Source of the DNA: Phallusia mammillata
Lineage: Eukaryota; Chordata; Ascidiacea; Phlebobranchia; Ascidiidae
Direction: 5' to 3'
DNA: 64,000 nt
Assembly: GCA_003260075.1 (NCBI GenBank)
Contig: QLIY01000025.1
Location: forward strand, 226,867 to 290,866
This document shows, in pieces, positions 13,801 through 25,732 of this stretch. Position 1 is the stretch's first letter, and every line of letters begins with the position of its first letter. The translations under genes were made by a program, and so were the position numbers. Below the pieces are notes generated by a model. It made no database searches and was not told the origin of the DNA. It saw only the letters and a program-made list of their open reading frames with translations.

Positions 13801-16364
13801 CAGCTACCCTGCATGCCCCATATCAATATCAAACCAGAATACAATAGTTATGTACCAGTTTTTTTAGTGAAAAAAGCAATGGAGCATGAAAGGCATGATC
13901 AACTTATTTATTAACATGGGCATTTATATAATTAGCTAGCAGACAAATTGTATTCCAATTGTGGTTATAATTTGAAAATCTCATGGTTGATTTTGATAAC
14001 AAAGTAGCAAACCAAAAAGAAGAAAAGATATTCATGTGTTATATATTGTTTTTGTAAACTTTTGAAACAACACATATCACCAACCTTGGCATTCGAAGAG
14101 CCAAGGCGGCAACAAAAACATTTTGCAAAGGCCCCTTTCCAAAATTGTTGCCTCTTCTGGTTTAGTTCAGATCTAAAAAATCACGAGTTTAAACAATTGG
14201 CAACATGCAGCAACAATCGCGTTTATTGCAGTTATTGAAATTTTGATCAGTTAGCTAAATAATTCGGTCCAAAAAGAAAATTGTGAGGGTACATAATTAC
14301 TATTACCCTTTGAGAGTGGACTTTTGCACTCTGATTACAAAATTCCCACCAATCAAGAACAGAGCACGATGAAGGTTATTTAATTAATATCAGTCGAGGA
14401 CACTCTCGGAAGTACGTCATTGTAGTACATCATAAATTATTTTTATAAAATGCCACATACACAGCTACAAAAATTGAAAAAATTTTTTTATCTGACATCT
14501 TAATGCTGATATGACTAAGTAATTGAATTATTGGTGGAGTTTTGCATTTAAAAAGTTTATATATATTGGAAGCAGTAAATTGATTTAATAACTTAATCCT
14601 ACCTCATGTGGTTTATGTTAGTACTTGAAGAGCGCTCATTGACAGCTTTTTCAAATCGGTAAAATGAACCGCCAGAAGAATCAAAGGTGCAGAAGGCAGT
14701 GAGAATGACAATAAATATAACAACGGCATTCACACCAACAATAGCTAAATACAAAAAAAACAGACTGCTATTTTGGATGACTAAAAGCCCATAGGACCGA
14801 TTTGGCCTGAGGCAAGTTTATTTCTAAACAAACCCCTCTGTGACTAATAGTTTGTCCAAATACAACATATGTGTGCTATTTAAACAACAGTGAACAAAAA
14901 TCGAATTATTTATTTAGACATTGAAAAAAAATTTGCAGTTCTTTTGCAATTTTTCAACATGGTGGCAGGGTTACATGTAATTTGAATTTATATGTCTGTT
15001 TTGAACACCAAACAGTGCTCATAGATTCACTAGCATTTTGCACATCATTTTAAAAACAGCAAATACATTTTCTTATACATTTCTAAACAACAAAGATATA
15101 TACATCTCAAAGTGTTCATTAAATGTTACTACAAAAAGAGTTTTTAGGACATAGCAGTTGAGGCCACTGAGTCACATATAGGTTTCTTACACTAAATGGA
15201 AATCATGTAAACCATGAATTAAATGCAAACAATGAAAAAACAAAACCATTATTACCAGCATGAACATCATACAACTCCCTCAGTGACTCACAAGCTTTCC
15301 AAGTTTGAGTGAGTTTAACTGCCACAAATATAGTGTATGTCACTTCAACTAAGCCCAAAACTGAAAAAGCAATTGTATGTACATTAACACAAAAAAAACT
15401 GTTTAACAAATGCTGTTACCAGACACAACAATTGACTACAAATAGTTTGGACAATTTAATGCATGTCTACTTAACTTACCTAATCTCACATAAATCACAT
15501 ATTGCAAAGGCTTTCTAGGCTGTGGGTTCATGATTGTTCCTTGCATGCTGAATCCAACAATTACGATTTCTATCAGCTTTAAACACAAAACAAAAATAAA
15601 ACATTTAAAGTTGAAATTATACGTCCAGCTTAGAAACCAACCACAGCAGTTATAAGTAATCCCAAATATCCAAATGAAAAATCTCGAATTTCTATTGCAC
15701 AAGTGGCTTTAATTATGTCTGATGCATTGGCATTGAGCATTTCCATTTCTTCAACATTAAATTCTGCTCGTTGAAGGTCAGAACTGGTCATCAGATGAAC
15801 AGCAATCACAATAAATCTGAAACAAACAAATACAGAACAAAATGCTTTCACATAAAGTACAGTTTATCTAAACTGGCAAGAAACACACCATATATATTGT
15901 TTAAAAAAAACTTTAGGAATTCCATTGCTACCATGTCATTTATCCCATTTTATATAAAATTATAAAATATTATTCCATCTCCATGGCTTAATATATATAG
16001 ATCAGTGGTACTCAAACTTTTTTATTGTTGGGGCCAAATGGCAGTTTTTTAAGTGTAGGGAACCGCAAAAAAACGAAACCTTGAGAAAATCAATAAAGAT
16101 TATTACTTTGAAAGCTAAAATAGCAATGTTTGGTGGTTTTCTGAGGTCTGGTGCAAGCCGCAATATAAGTAGTTGGGAGCCGCATGCGGCCCCGAAAACC
16201 GAGTTTGAGAACCACTGATATAGATTAAACAAGCTGTCTGCAGATGTACAAATAAACTAAAAAACTTACAATATTAAATGTATCATTCCCATCATGAAAC
16301 TTGGAATAACCAAATCATCGCTGCCAGTCTCCCACCTTCTTTTGAAAGCAACCAAACCTGGCAT
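7780..16364 (-). CDS. DAGLA: Diacylglycerol lipase alpha, 22 exons
   Basis: DAGLA is a membrane serine lipase that cleaves diacylglycerol to 2-arachidonoylglycerol. Exons, 5' to 3': 16270-16364, 15642-15816, 15480-15576, 15256-15360, 14603-14744, 14085-14172, 13459-13593, 13201-13278, 12983-13107, 12466-12646, 12082-12237, 11661-11781, 11484-11589, 10444-10585, 10316-10384, 10027-10142, 9523-9649, 9315-9437, 9159-9241, 8671-8923, 8192-8249 and 7780-8091; phases agree throughout. The N-terminus [19 protein letters not shown] matches the family, followed by four membrane segments. The catalytic serine is in GHSLGAG, the aspartate in LGKD and the histidine in [15 protein letters not shown] is also conserved. 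Length is about 960 residues against 1042 in human. The last exon is crossed by an artificial-looking C run (7839-7892), so the C-terminal frame is uncertain; AATAAA lies at the stop. Some donors (exons 7, 16, 18) are best guesses. Confidence 0.93.
7839..7892. repeat. 54-nt pure C run inside the last DAGLA exon
   Basis: An uninterrupted run of C would encode polyglycine on the minus strand within the DAGLA C-terminal tail. Readable DAGLA-like sequence lies on both sides. Given the other C and G runs in this window, I read it as a join artefact and not a real polyglycine tract. Confidence 0.85.
8313..8611. mobile_element. hAT-like MITE, 299 bp, in a DAGLA intron
   Basis: The termini are CAGTGGTTCTCAAACTTTTT and GTTTGAGAATCACTG. 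The flanking octamers ATAAAAGT (8305-8312) and ATGTAAGT (8612-8619) match at six of eight positions, indicating an older target duplication. No coding capacity. Confidence 0.82.
10733..11081. mobile_element. MITE with CAGGGTTCCCG termini, 349 bp, in a DAGLA intron
   Basis: Inverted ends CAGGGTTCCCG and CGGGAACCCTG enclose AT-rich DNA with repeated TTCCATGACTTTTCC-like words. TACAAG occurs directly outside both ends (10727-10732 and 11082-11087), a 6-bp duplication, so the superfamily is not clearly hAT. No transposase is present. Confidence 0.78.
11134..11206 (+). repeat. tRNA-like sequence, probably SINE or tRNA pseudogene
   Basis: An A-box-like TAGCTCAGTTGTGTGAG and a B-box-like GGTTTGAATCC lie at tRNA-like spacing in a DAGLA intron. 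The anticodon arm is irregular and the bases directly after the T arm do not pair with the 5' acceptor strand, so I do not call a functional tRNA. The 8-mer GCCTATGT has its complement ACATAGGC about 105 bp downstream, which may be chance. Confidence 0.55.
16003..16217. mobile_element. hAT-like MITE, 215 bp, inside the tandem unit
   Basis: Termini CAGTGGTACTCAAACTTTTT and GTTTGAGAACCACTG with a perfect 8-bp duplication ATATAGAT at 15995-16002 and 16218-16225. It sits in DAGLA intron 1 and is copied with the tandem unit at 24536-24750 and 33136-33350, and partially at 27729-27844. Confidence 0.9.
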
Positions 16365-17199
16365 ATTTGTCTTTTGTGTTCCTCCTCTTTAAAATGTGTT
16401 AGCAGTACAGTGGTAAATGAGGTCTGGGTGGACTTCAAGTATTTTAGCATAAATTATCTGCATCATGTAATGCACAAATCTGCACTGGCCAGGTGGGCCA
16501 CAATGCACAGCAAGCACTGCAAAAGTGAAGAGCCTAAAAATGTGATCCTGGCAGCTGTAGCTGATTGCCGAAAACAAACCCAAATGGTAAAATCTTTTTT
16601 CAATTTGTAAACAGGTTTGGCAAATAGCGCTTTACTTGCTAAATTACTGATCTAAATAAAGGCAAACTATAAAGTTTAATTTAATATCTGTCACGTTTAA
16701 TTTAATATCTGTGCACTTTAAAAGGCAATGGGAACATCACAAAAACAACATCCAAACCCAAAGGAACAAAACAACAAAAGCCGATTTCGTCGCTTCACTC
16801 GATACATACGCTTTGCGATTACGACACGCATGATTGCATTTACGGAGAGATGATGTTGCCACAATTTTGGTTCGAAAAAGGCTTGCTGAAAAACCACACC
16901 GCCTTGAAAGGCATCTCTGAAGCATTCCCAAGTCAATTACAGACCATGAGATAAAGATAAAGTAACTGCTTCAAAACAGGGTTGTGTAAGTGTCCAAAAA
17001 CTCACATAAACGTTGGTTCGGCTTTGGGCTAGTTTCAAAATTCATCAACTACAGTTCTATAAAAACTCAAGTAGCAACATATCGCCTGTATTGATCGCTC
17101 AAGTGGCGATTGATGATACAAGCACGTGCGTTACCATAACTGCTTATTATCAGAGCACTGACAACAAAATACCTAGTCTTTACGTTTTGCTTAGAAAGT
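16365..17199. promoter_or_regulatory. Head-to-head spacer between DAGLA and the divergent gene
   Basis: About 835 bp separate the two start codons, which point away from each other, so both promoters must lie here unless a first exon is elsewhere. I see no strong TATA box. Open frames in it look like UTR or noncoding DNA. The spacer is repeated with the unit (copies 3 to 5). Confidence 0.5.
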
Positions 17200-19143
17200 A
17201 TGGGAAGCGGTTGGTCAAACGCGAATAAAGCCGAAACTGGAGAAACATGCAAATCTTCGGACATCAAAAACAAAGGTGAGATATTTTACAGTCCTGGAGC
17301 CCACTATAACAACCAGGCTATATTACGTTTTCCACAAGAAGCGAAAAGTGTTTTCATTGTTTGTAGGCCTATGCTGTAAAATGTTACGCTTTGATGGTTA
17401 ACCAAGGCAAACAAAAATATAAATGACTGCACCTAAAAAAGAATTTTCAACTCCCAGATAACACGTAGTATGACAGGCCCTGCAACTAAACTATTCTTTC
17501 GACATGGCAAAGTTTTGCGAACGATTTGTTTTGCAATTGTCACCCGCATTGTAGCCTATATCTGGTTACCGGTATATAGGAACACGTTCTTAAACAACAA
17601 TCGCATTTCGGCCTTAAACACACTTTATATCTCAGACTCTTTGGAAGTTAGAGAGCAACGCCGGGAAGGCCAAAACCCTTGCAAAAGTAAAAATGATTCC
17701 GCGGCATCAATGATTCCACTAACGTCACCAAGTTTAGCAAATCTCAAAGAGCTTTCGACATCGATCTGCAGTGAAAGTAATTTTGCTGATGATGAGGGTT
17801 TTGATGCTAACATAGCCCCTCGGCTTTGGATGACATCACCAGATCGTGTTTTAAGTAGTGGCGGTTATCCATCGTTTGTGACGTCTGCAACCTCGTTCAC
17901 GTCGTTGGATCCAAATACGGTATAAGTTATTTGCACAAATTTGGCATATCTTTGAAAGTGGCATGTTGTTTAAGGTGGAACATCAACCAAAAAGACCAAT
18001 GTCTCCACAAAATAGACAACAAACAACTAAACTAAGGTAAGTCTTCGTTCTGTACAATATTATTGACAATCATATGGAACTACATAAACTTTTTTAGAGG
18101 AAGACCTCATTCAGCGAGACTCACAATTTTGCGGACTCTCATGGAATACAGCGATCGGCCAATGACTGCCCCAGATATTTTGCAATCCCTTCCAAATGTT
18201 AACAACAGAAGTCGAGGAACTCCAATAAGTTTTGTTCAATCGACAATCCATTCGGAGTTGGAAGTAAATAGTACAGGAGAGATTCAGGGGTCTCAAACAG
18301 ATTTTGGTACAGAAACAGTGGTATTAGGTGACATTGAAGTTCAATCTAGACCAGAATCCAAGGACACACCAGTAAAGAAAGTTATCACTGAAATTACATC
18401 ACATAAGGTACTTATATGGGTCTGTAATATTATCTTGCTATACGCAAAAATATCCACTGCGCACAAAATTACATATTTACAGATCAAACTTTCACAAGTA
18501 ATCGATGCAAAAAGTTCAAAACGGAAACAGTGTAAACGACAGAAGAGAATACGATGTGAAAAATTTGGACTTTTAAAGCCATTAAACTACCATCCGAAAG
18601 TAAAAAAGAAAACGCTTCGTACCCCAATGGTAATCAATACAAATGCGTTTTTTTAGATTTAACAATAACTACATTAACGTTGGCAGAGAAAAAGTTTGCT
18701 ACCGTTACCTCCTCCGATGCCCATAAAATGTAAGTCACCTACTTTAGTACGCCGGAACACAAATGTCTGTAAACGTACAAAGGTTTTCAGTAATGAGGCC
18801 ATAAGTCCAAAAATTTCAAGTCAACAATCAGGATACAATGCAAATGGAAACGCAAACTACAGTATGTAGAAACACGTCTTACGTTTCCGTCTGTTTTTGA
18901 TTATGACTATAGTTTAGCATTTTGTTGTTCAGTACGTTGGTTTTCTGGGCAAAGCAATCTACCACAGAGCCTTGCTGGAAGTCCATACGCTTCATCTACA
19001 TTTAACATGAAGCACCAATTGCGTCCTTTGCACCACGGTTACAAAGTGATGACGCAGCGCCAAGTTCATGATGTTGTTGACCGTTTGTATTCTGTGAAAC
19101 CCGTTTATCGACAAAGTTCTTTAAAAAACACCTATCCTAGAAG
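17200..19143 (+). pseudogene. Divergent gene, truncated copy 1 (exons 1-7)
   Basis: Exons 17200-17275, 17636-17919, 17975-18036, 18098-18407, 18483-18629, 18687-18729 and 18933-19143 all read in phase, but the next exon is absent: after 19143 the sequence soon returns to DAGLA intron DNA. The copy therefore cannot make the full protein seen at 34333-39539. It is nearly identical to the other copies, so truncation is recent or an assembly effect; I use the pseudogene type for a 3'-truncated copy. Confidence 0.75.
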
Positions 19144-19590
19144 GTAAATCATATATTTTAGGTCATGATCATATAGTTAAATGCATGTTATGACCCTCCA
19201 TAACTTTAGCACAATTGAAAAATATTTGTCAGCTACCCTGCATGCCCCATATCAATATCAAACCAGAATACAATAGTTATGTACCAGTTTTTTTTAATGC
19301 TATGGTAAGTATTTCATTGTGTCCTTTTCTCATACATGACTTACCCACAAAAATTGTCATATCAATGCATACAAAGCAAAAGCAATGGAGCATGAAAGGC
19401 ATGATCAACTTATTTATTAACATGGGCATTTATATAATTAGCTAGCAGACAAATTGTATTCCAATTGTGGTTATAATTTGAAAATCTCATGGTTGATTTT
19501 GATAACAAAGTAGCAAACCAAAAAGAAGAAAAGATATTCATGTGTTATATATTGTTTTTGTAAACTTTTGAAAAAACACATATCACCAAC

Positions 19591-21322
19591 CTTGGCATTC
19601 GAAGAGCCAAGGCGGCAACAAAAACATTTTGCAAAGGCCCCTTTCCAAAATTGTTGCCTCTTCTGGTTTAGTTCAGATCTAAAAAATCACGAGTTTAAAC
19701 AATTGGCAACATGCAGCAACAATCGCGTTTATTGCAGTTATTGAAATTTTGATCAGTTAGCTAAATAATTCGGTCCAAAAAGAAAATTGTGAGGGTACAT
19801 AATTACTATTACCCTTTGAGAGTGGACTTTTGCACTCTGATTACAAAATTCCCACCAATCAAGAACAGAGCACGATGAAGGTTATTTAATTAATATCAGT
19901 CGAGGACACTCTCGGAAGTACGTCATTGTAGTACATCATAAATTATTTTTATAAAATGCCACATACACAGCTACAAAAATTGAAAAAATTTTTTTATCTG
20001 ACATCTTAATGCTGATATGACTAAGTAATTGAATTATTGGTGGAGTTTTGCATTTAAAAAGTTTATATATATTGGAAGCAGTAAATTGATTTAATAACTT
20101 AATCCTACCTCATGTGGTTTATGTTAGTACTTGAAGAGCGCTCATTGACAGCTTTTTCAAATCGGTAAAATGAACCGCCAGAAGAATCAAAGGTGCAGAA
20201 GGCAGTGAGAATGACAATAAATATAACAACGGCATTCACACCAACAATAGCTAAATACAAAAAAAACAGACTGCTATTTTGGATGACTAAAAGCCCATAG
20301 GACCGATTTGGCCTGAGGCAAGTTTATTTCTAAACAAACCCCTCTGTGACTAATAGTTTGTCCAAATACAACATATGTGTGCTATTTAAACAACAGTGAA
20401 CAAAAATCGAATTATTTATTTAGACATTGAAAAAAAATTTGCAGTTCTTTTGCAATTTTTCAACATGGTGGCAGGGTTACATGTAATTTGAATTTATATG
20501 TCTGTTTTGAACACCAAACAGTGCTCATAGATTCACTAGCATTTTGCACATCATTTTAAAAACAGCAAATACATTTTCTTATACATTTCTAAACAACAAA
20601 GATATATACATCTCAAAGTGTTCATTAAATGTTACTACAAAAAGAGTTTTTAGGACATAGCAGTTGAGGCCACTGAGTCACATATAGGTTTCTTACACTA
20701 AATGGAAATCATGTAAACCATGAATTAAATGCAAACAATGAAAAAACAAAACCATTATTACCAGCATGAACATCATACAACTCCCTCAGTGACTCACAAG
20801 CTTTCCAAGTTTGAGTGAGTTTAACTGCCACAAATATAGTGTATGTCACTTCAACTAAGCCCAAAACTGAAAAAGCAATTGTATGTACATTAACACAAAA
20901 AAAACTGTTTAACAAATGCTGTTACCAGACACAACAATTGACTACAAATAGTTTGGACAATTTAATGCATGTCTACTTAACTTACCTAATCTCACATAAA
21001 TCACATATTGCAAAGGCTTTCTAGGCTGTGGGTTCATGATTGTTCCTTGCATGCTGAATCCAACAATTACGATTTCTATCAGCTTTAAACACAAAACAAA
21101 AATAAAACATTTAAAGTTGAAATTATACGTCCAGCTTAGAAACCAACCACAGCAGTTATAAGTAATCCCAAATATCCAAATGAAAAATCTCGAATTTCTA
21201 TTGCACAAGTGGCTTTAATTATGTCTGATGCATTGGCATTGAGCATTTCCATTTCTTCAACATTAAATTCTGCTCGTTGAAGGTCAGAACTGGTCATCAG
21301 ATGAACAGCAATCACAATAAAT
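19591..21322 (-). pseudogene. DAGLA fragment, exons 2-6 (copy 2)
   Basis: Exons matching DAGLA 6 to 2 lie at 19591-19678, 20109-20250, 20762-20866, 20986-21082 and 21148-21322. Exon 1 falls in the n gap, and the lipase exons (7 onwards) are absent downstream. It encodes only the membrane part and no catalytic domain. Confidence 0.8.
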
Positions 21323-21462
21323 CTGAAACAAACAAATACAGAACAAAATGCTTTCACATAAAGTACAGTTTATCTAAACTGGCAAGAAACACACCATATA
21401 TATTGTTTAAAAAAAACTTTAGGAATTCCATTGCTACCATGTCATTTATCCCATTTTATATA

Positions 21463-21631
21463 NNNNNNNNNNNNNNNNNNNNNNNNNNNNNNNNNNNNNN
21501 NNNNNNNNNNNNNNNNNNNNNNNNNNNNNNNNNNNNNNNNNNNNNNNNNNNNNNNNNNNNNNNNNNNNNNNNNNNNNNNNNNNNNNNNNNNNNNNNNNNN
21601 NNNNNNNNNNNNNNNNNNNNNNNNNNNNNNN
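21463..21631. other. Sequence gap, 169 n
   Basis: Unknown bases. By comparison with copy 1 the two edges correspond to positions about 2.65 kb apart, so either the gap is under-sized or this copy is deleted. Confidence 0.99.
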
Positions 21632-22170
21632 AAAGAAAACGCTTCGTACCCCAATGGTAATCAATACAAATGCGTTTTTTTAGATTTAACAATAACTACA
21701 TTAACGTTGGCAGAGAAAAAGTTTGCTACCGTTACCTCCTCCGATGCCCATAAAATGTAAGTCACCTACTTTAGTACGCCGGAACACAAATGTCTGTAAA
21801 CGTACAAAGGTTTTCAGTAATGAGGCCATAAGTCCAAAAATTTCAAGTCAACAATCAGGATACAATGCAAATGGAAACGCAAACTACAGTATGTAGAAAC
21901 ACGTCTTACGTTTCCGTCTGTTTTTGATTATGACTATAGTTTAGCATTTTGTTGTTCAGTACGTTGGTTTTCTGGGCAAAGCAATCTACCACAGAGCCTT
22001 GCTGGAAGTCCATACGCTTCATCTACATTTAACATGAAGCACCAATTGCGTCCTTTGCACCACGGTTACAAAGTGATGACGCAGCGCCAAGTTCATGATG
22101 TTGTTGACCGTTTGTATTCTGTGAAACCCGTTTATCGACAAAGTTCTTTAAAAAACACCTATCCTAGAAG
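21632..22170 (+). pseudogene. Divergent gene fragment, end of exon 5 to exon 7 (copy 2)
   Basis: After the gap the sequence matches the last bases of exon 5, then exon 6 (21714-21756) and exon 7 (21960-22170), and joins unit DNA again instead of exon 8. Confidence 0.8.
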
Positions 22171-22617
22171 GTAAATCATATATTTTAGGTCATGATCATA
22201 TAGTTAAATGCATGTTATGACCCTCCATAACTTTAGCACAATTGAAAAATATTTGTCAGCTACCCTGCATGCCCCATATCAATATCAAACCAGAATACAA
22301 TAGTTATGTACCAGTTTTTTTTAATGCTATGGTAAGTATTTCATTGTGTCCTTTTCTCATACATGACTTACCCACAAAAATTGTCATATCAATGCATACA
22401 AAGCAAAAGCAATGGAGCATGAAAGGCATGATCAACTTATTTATTAACATGGGCATTTATATAATTAGCTAGCAGACAAATTGTATTCCAATTGTGGTTA
22501 TAATTTGAAAATCTCATGGTTGATTTTGATAACAAAGTAGCAAACCAAAAAGAAGAAAAGATATTCATGTGTTATATATTGTTTTTGTAAACTTTTGAAA
22601 CAACACATATCACCAAC

Positions 22618-24897
22618 CTTGGCATTCGAAGAGCCAAGGCGGCAACAAAAACATTTTGCAAAGGCCCCTTTCCAAAATTGTTGCCTCTTCTGGTTTAGTT
22701 CAGATCTAAAAAATCACGAGTTTAAACAATTGGCAACATGCAGCAACAATCGCGTTTATTGCAGTTATTGAAATTTTGATCAGTTAGCTAAATAATTCGG
22801 TCCAAAAAGAAAATTGTGAGGGTACATAATTACTATTACCCTTTGAGAGTGGACTTTTGCACTCTGATTACAAAATTCCCACCAATCAAGAACAGAGCAC
22901 GATGAAGGTTATTTAATTAATATCAGTCGAGGACACTCTCGGAAGTACGTCATTGTAGTACATCATAAATTATTTTTATAAAATGCCACATACACAGCTA
23001 CAAAAATTGAAAAAATTTTTTTATCTGACATCTTAATGCTGATATGACTAAGTAATTGAATTATTGGTGGAGTTTTGCATTTAAAAAGTTTATATATATT
23101 GGAAGCAGTAAATTGATTTAATAACTTAATCCTACCTCATGTGGTTTATGTTAGTACTTGAAGAGCGCTCATTGACAGCTTTTTCAAATCGGTAAAATGA
23201 ACCGCCAGAAGAATCAAAGGTGCAGAAGGCAGTGAGAATGACAATAAATATAACAACGGCATTCACACCAACAATAGCTAAATACAAAAAAAACAGACTG
23301 CTATTTTGGATGACTAAAAGCCCATAGGACCGATTTGGCCTGAGGCAAGTTTATTTCTAAACAAACCCCTCTGTGACTAATAGTTTGTCCAAATACAACA
23401 TATGTGTGCTATTTAAACAACAGTGAACAAAAATCGAATTATTTATTTAGACATTGAAAAAAAATTTGCAGTTCTTTTGCAATTTTTCAACATGGTGGCA
23501 GGGTTACATGTAATTTGAATTTATATGTCTGTTTTGAACACCAAACAGTGCTCATAGATTCACTAGCATTTTGCACATCATTTTAAAAACAGCAAATACA
23601 TTTTCTTATACATTTCTAAACAACAAAGATATATACATCTCAAAGTGTTCATTAAATGTTACTACAAAAAGAGTTTTTAGGACATAGCAGTTGAGGCCAC
23701 TGAGTCACATATAGGTTTCTTACACTAAATGGAAATCATGTAAACCATGAATTAAATGCAAACAATGAAAAAACAAAACCATTATTACCAGCATGAACAT
23801 CATACAACTCCCTCAGTGACTCACAAGCTTTCCAAGTTTGAGTGAGTTTAACTGCCACAAATATAGTGTATGTCACTTCAACTAAGCCCAAAACTGAAAA
23901 AGCAATTGTATGTACATTAACACAAAAAAAACTGTTTAACAAATGCTGTTACCAGACACAACAATTGACTACAAATAGTTTGGACAATTTAATGCATGTC
24001 TACTTAACTTACCTAATCTCACATAAATCACATATTGCAAAGGCTTTCTAGGCTGTGGGTTCATGATTGTTCCTTGCATGCTGAATCCAACAATTACGAT
24101 TTCTATCAGCTTTAAACACAAAACAAAAATAAAACATTTAAAGTTGAAATTATACGTCCAGCTTAGAAACCAACCACAGCAGTTATAAGTAATCCCAAAT
24201 ATCCAAATGAAAAATCTCGAATTTCTATTGCACAAGTGGCTTTAATTATGTCTGATGCATTGGCATTGAGCATTTCCATTTCTTCAACATTAAATTCTGC
24301 TCGTTGAAGGTCAGAACTGGTCATCAGATGAACAGCAATCACAATAAATCTGAAACAAACAAATACAGAACAAAATGCTTTCACATAAAGTACAGTTTAT
24401 CTAAACTGGCAAGAAACACACCATATATATTGTTTAAAAAAAACTTTAGGAATTCCATTGCTACCATGTCATTTATCCCATTTTATATAAAATTATAAAA
24501 TATTATTCCATCTCCATGGCTTAATATATATAGATCAGTGGTACTCAAACTTTTTTATTGTTGGGGCCAAATGGCAGTTTTTTAAGTGTAGGGAACCGCA
24601 AAAAAACGAAACCTTGAGAAAATCAATAAAGATTATTACTTTGAAAGCTAAAATAGCAATGTTTGGTGGTTTTCTGAGGTCTGGTGCAAGCCGCAATATA
24701 AGCAGTTGGGAGCCGCATGCGGCCCCGAAAACCGAGTTTGAGAACCACTGATATAGATTAAACAAGCTGTCTGCAGATGTACAAATAAACTAAAAAACTT
24801 ACAATATTAAATGTATCATTCCCATCATGAAACTTGGAATAACCAAATCATCGCTGCCAGTCTCCCACCTTCTTTTGAAAGCAACCAAACCTGGCAT
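22618..24897 (-). pseudogene. DAGLA fragment, exons 1-6 (copy 3)
   Basis: All six exons, from start codon (24897) to exon 6 (22618-22705), repeat DAGLA 1-6 with an intact frame. Exons 7-22 are not available downstream on this strand within the copy, so it would give at most a four-helix membrane fragment without lipase residues. Confidence 0.8.
24536..24750. mobile_element. hAT-like MITE, copy within tandem unit 3
   Basis: Same element and flanks as 16003-16217, carried by the tandem duplication; one base differs (GCAGTTGG against GTAGTTGG). Confidence 0.9.
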
Positions 24898-25732
24898 ATT
24901 TGTCTTTTGTGTTCCTCCTCTTTAAAATGTGTTAGCAGTACAGTGGTAAATGAGGTCTGGGTGGACTTCAAGTATTTTAGCATAAATTATCTGCATCATG
25001 TAATGCACAAATCTGCACTGGCCAGGTGGGCCACAATGCACAGCAAGCACTGCAAAAGTGAAGAGCCTAAAAATGTGATCCTGGCAGCTGTAGCTGATTG
25101 CCGAAAACAAACCCAAATGGTAAAATCTTTTTTCAATTTGTAAACAGGTTTGGCAAATAGCGCTTTACTTGCTAAATTACTGATCTAAATAAAGGCAAAC
25201 TATAAAGTTTAATTTAATATCTGTCACGTTTAATTTAATATCTGTGCACTTTAAAAGGCAATGGGAACATCACAAAAACAACATCCAAACCCAAAGGAAC
25301 AAAACAACAAAAGCCGATTTCGTCGCTTCACTCGATACATACGCTTTGCGATTACGACACGCATGATTGCATTTACGGAGAGATGATGTTGCCACAATTT
25401 TGGTTCGAAAAAGGCTTGCTGAAAAACCACACCGCCTTGAAAGGCATCTCTGAAGCATTCCCAAGTCAATTACAGACCATGAGATAAAGATAAAGTAACT
25501 GCTTCAAAACAGGGTTGTGTAAGTGTCCAAAAACTCACATAAACGTTGGTTCGGCTTTGGGCTAGTTTCAAAATTCATCAACTACAGTTCTATAAAAACT
25601 CAAGTAGCAACATATCGCCTGTATTGATCGCTCAAGTGGCGATTGATGATACAAGCACGTGCGTTACCATAACTGCTTATTATCAGAGCACTGACAACAA
25701 AATACCTAGTCTTTACGTTTTGCTTAGAAAGT

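Larger units (their letters stand above)
13744..19172. repeat. Tandem unit copy 1 (5.4 kb)
   Basis: This copy contains DAGLA exons 1-6 (minus), a 215-bp MITE, the head-to-head spacer, and exons 1-7 of the divergent plus-strand gene. It is continuous on the left with the rest of DAGLA. It lacks about 77 bp that the later copies carry (19290-19380 in copy 2) and ends at a junction where unit sequence restarts at about 19173. Confidence 0.92.
19173..22199. repeat. Tandem unit copy 2, with sequence gap
   Basis: Unit sequence restarts at about 19173. A run of 169 n (21463-21631) replaces the stretch corresponding to about 15954-18604 of copy 1, that is DAGLA exon 1, the spacer and divergent exons 1-4. 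The right end again joins unit to unit at about 22200. Confidence 0.88.

Noticed and set aside
16718-16936. Minus-strand 72-codon frame upstream of DAGLA
   Set aside because: It has no splice link to DAGLA exon 1 in frame and DAGLA already has the conserved N-terminus [11 protein letters not shown]; more likely 5' UTR or spacer.
17470-17635. Long open upstream part of divergent exon 2 as N-terminal coding sequence
   Set aside because: The acceptor at 17635 joins in phase with MGSGWSN exon 1, while the upstream stretch has no matching splice and reads unlike the rest of the protein.
18483-18656. Divergent gene ending at the TAG at 18654-18656
   Set aside because: A good donor at 18630 and phase-matching downstream exons argue for continued splicing, although a short isoform ending here cannot be excluded.
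21277-21760. Open frames of 70-127 codons spanning the n run at 21463-21631
   Set aside because: They consist largely of unknown residues; the frame is open only because n has no stops.
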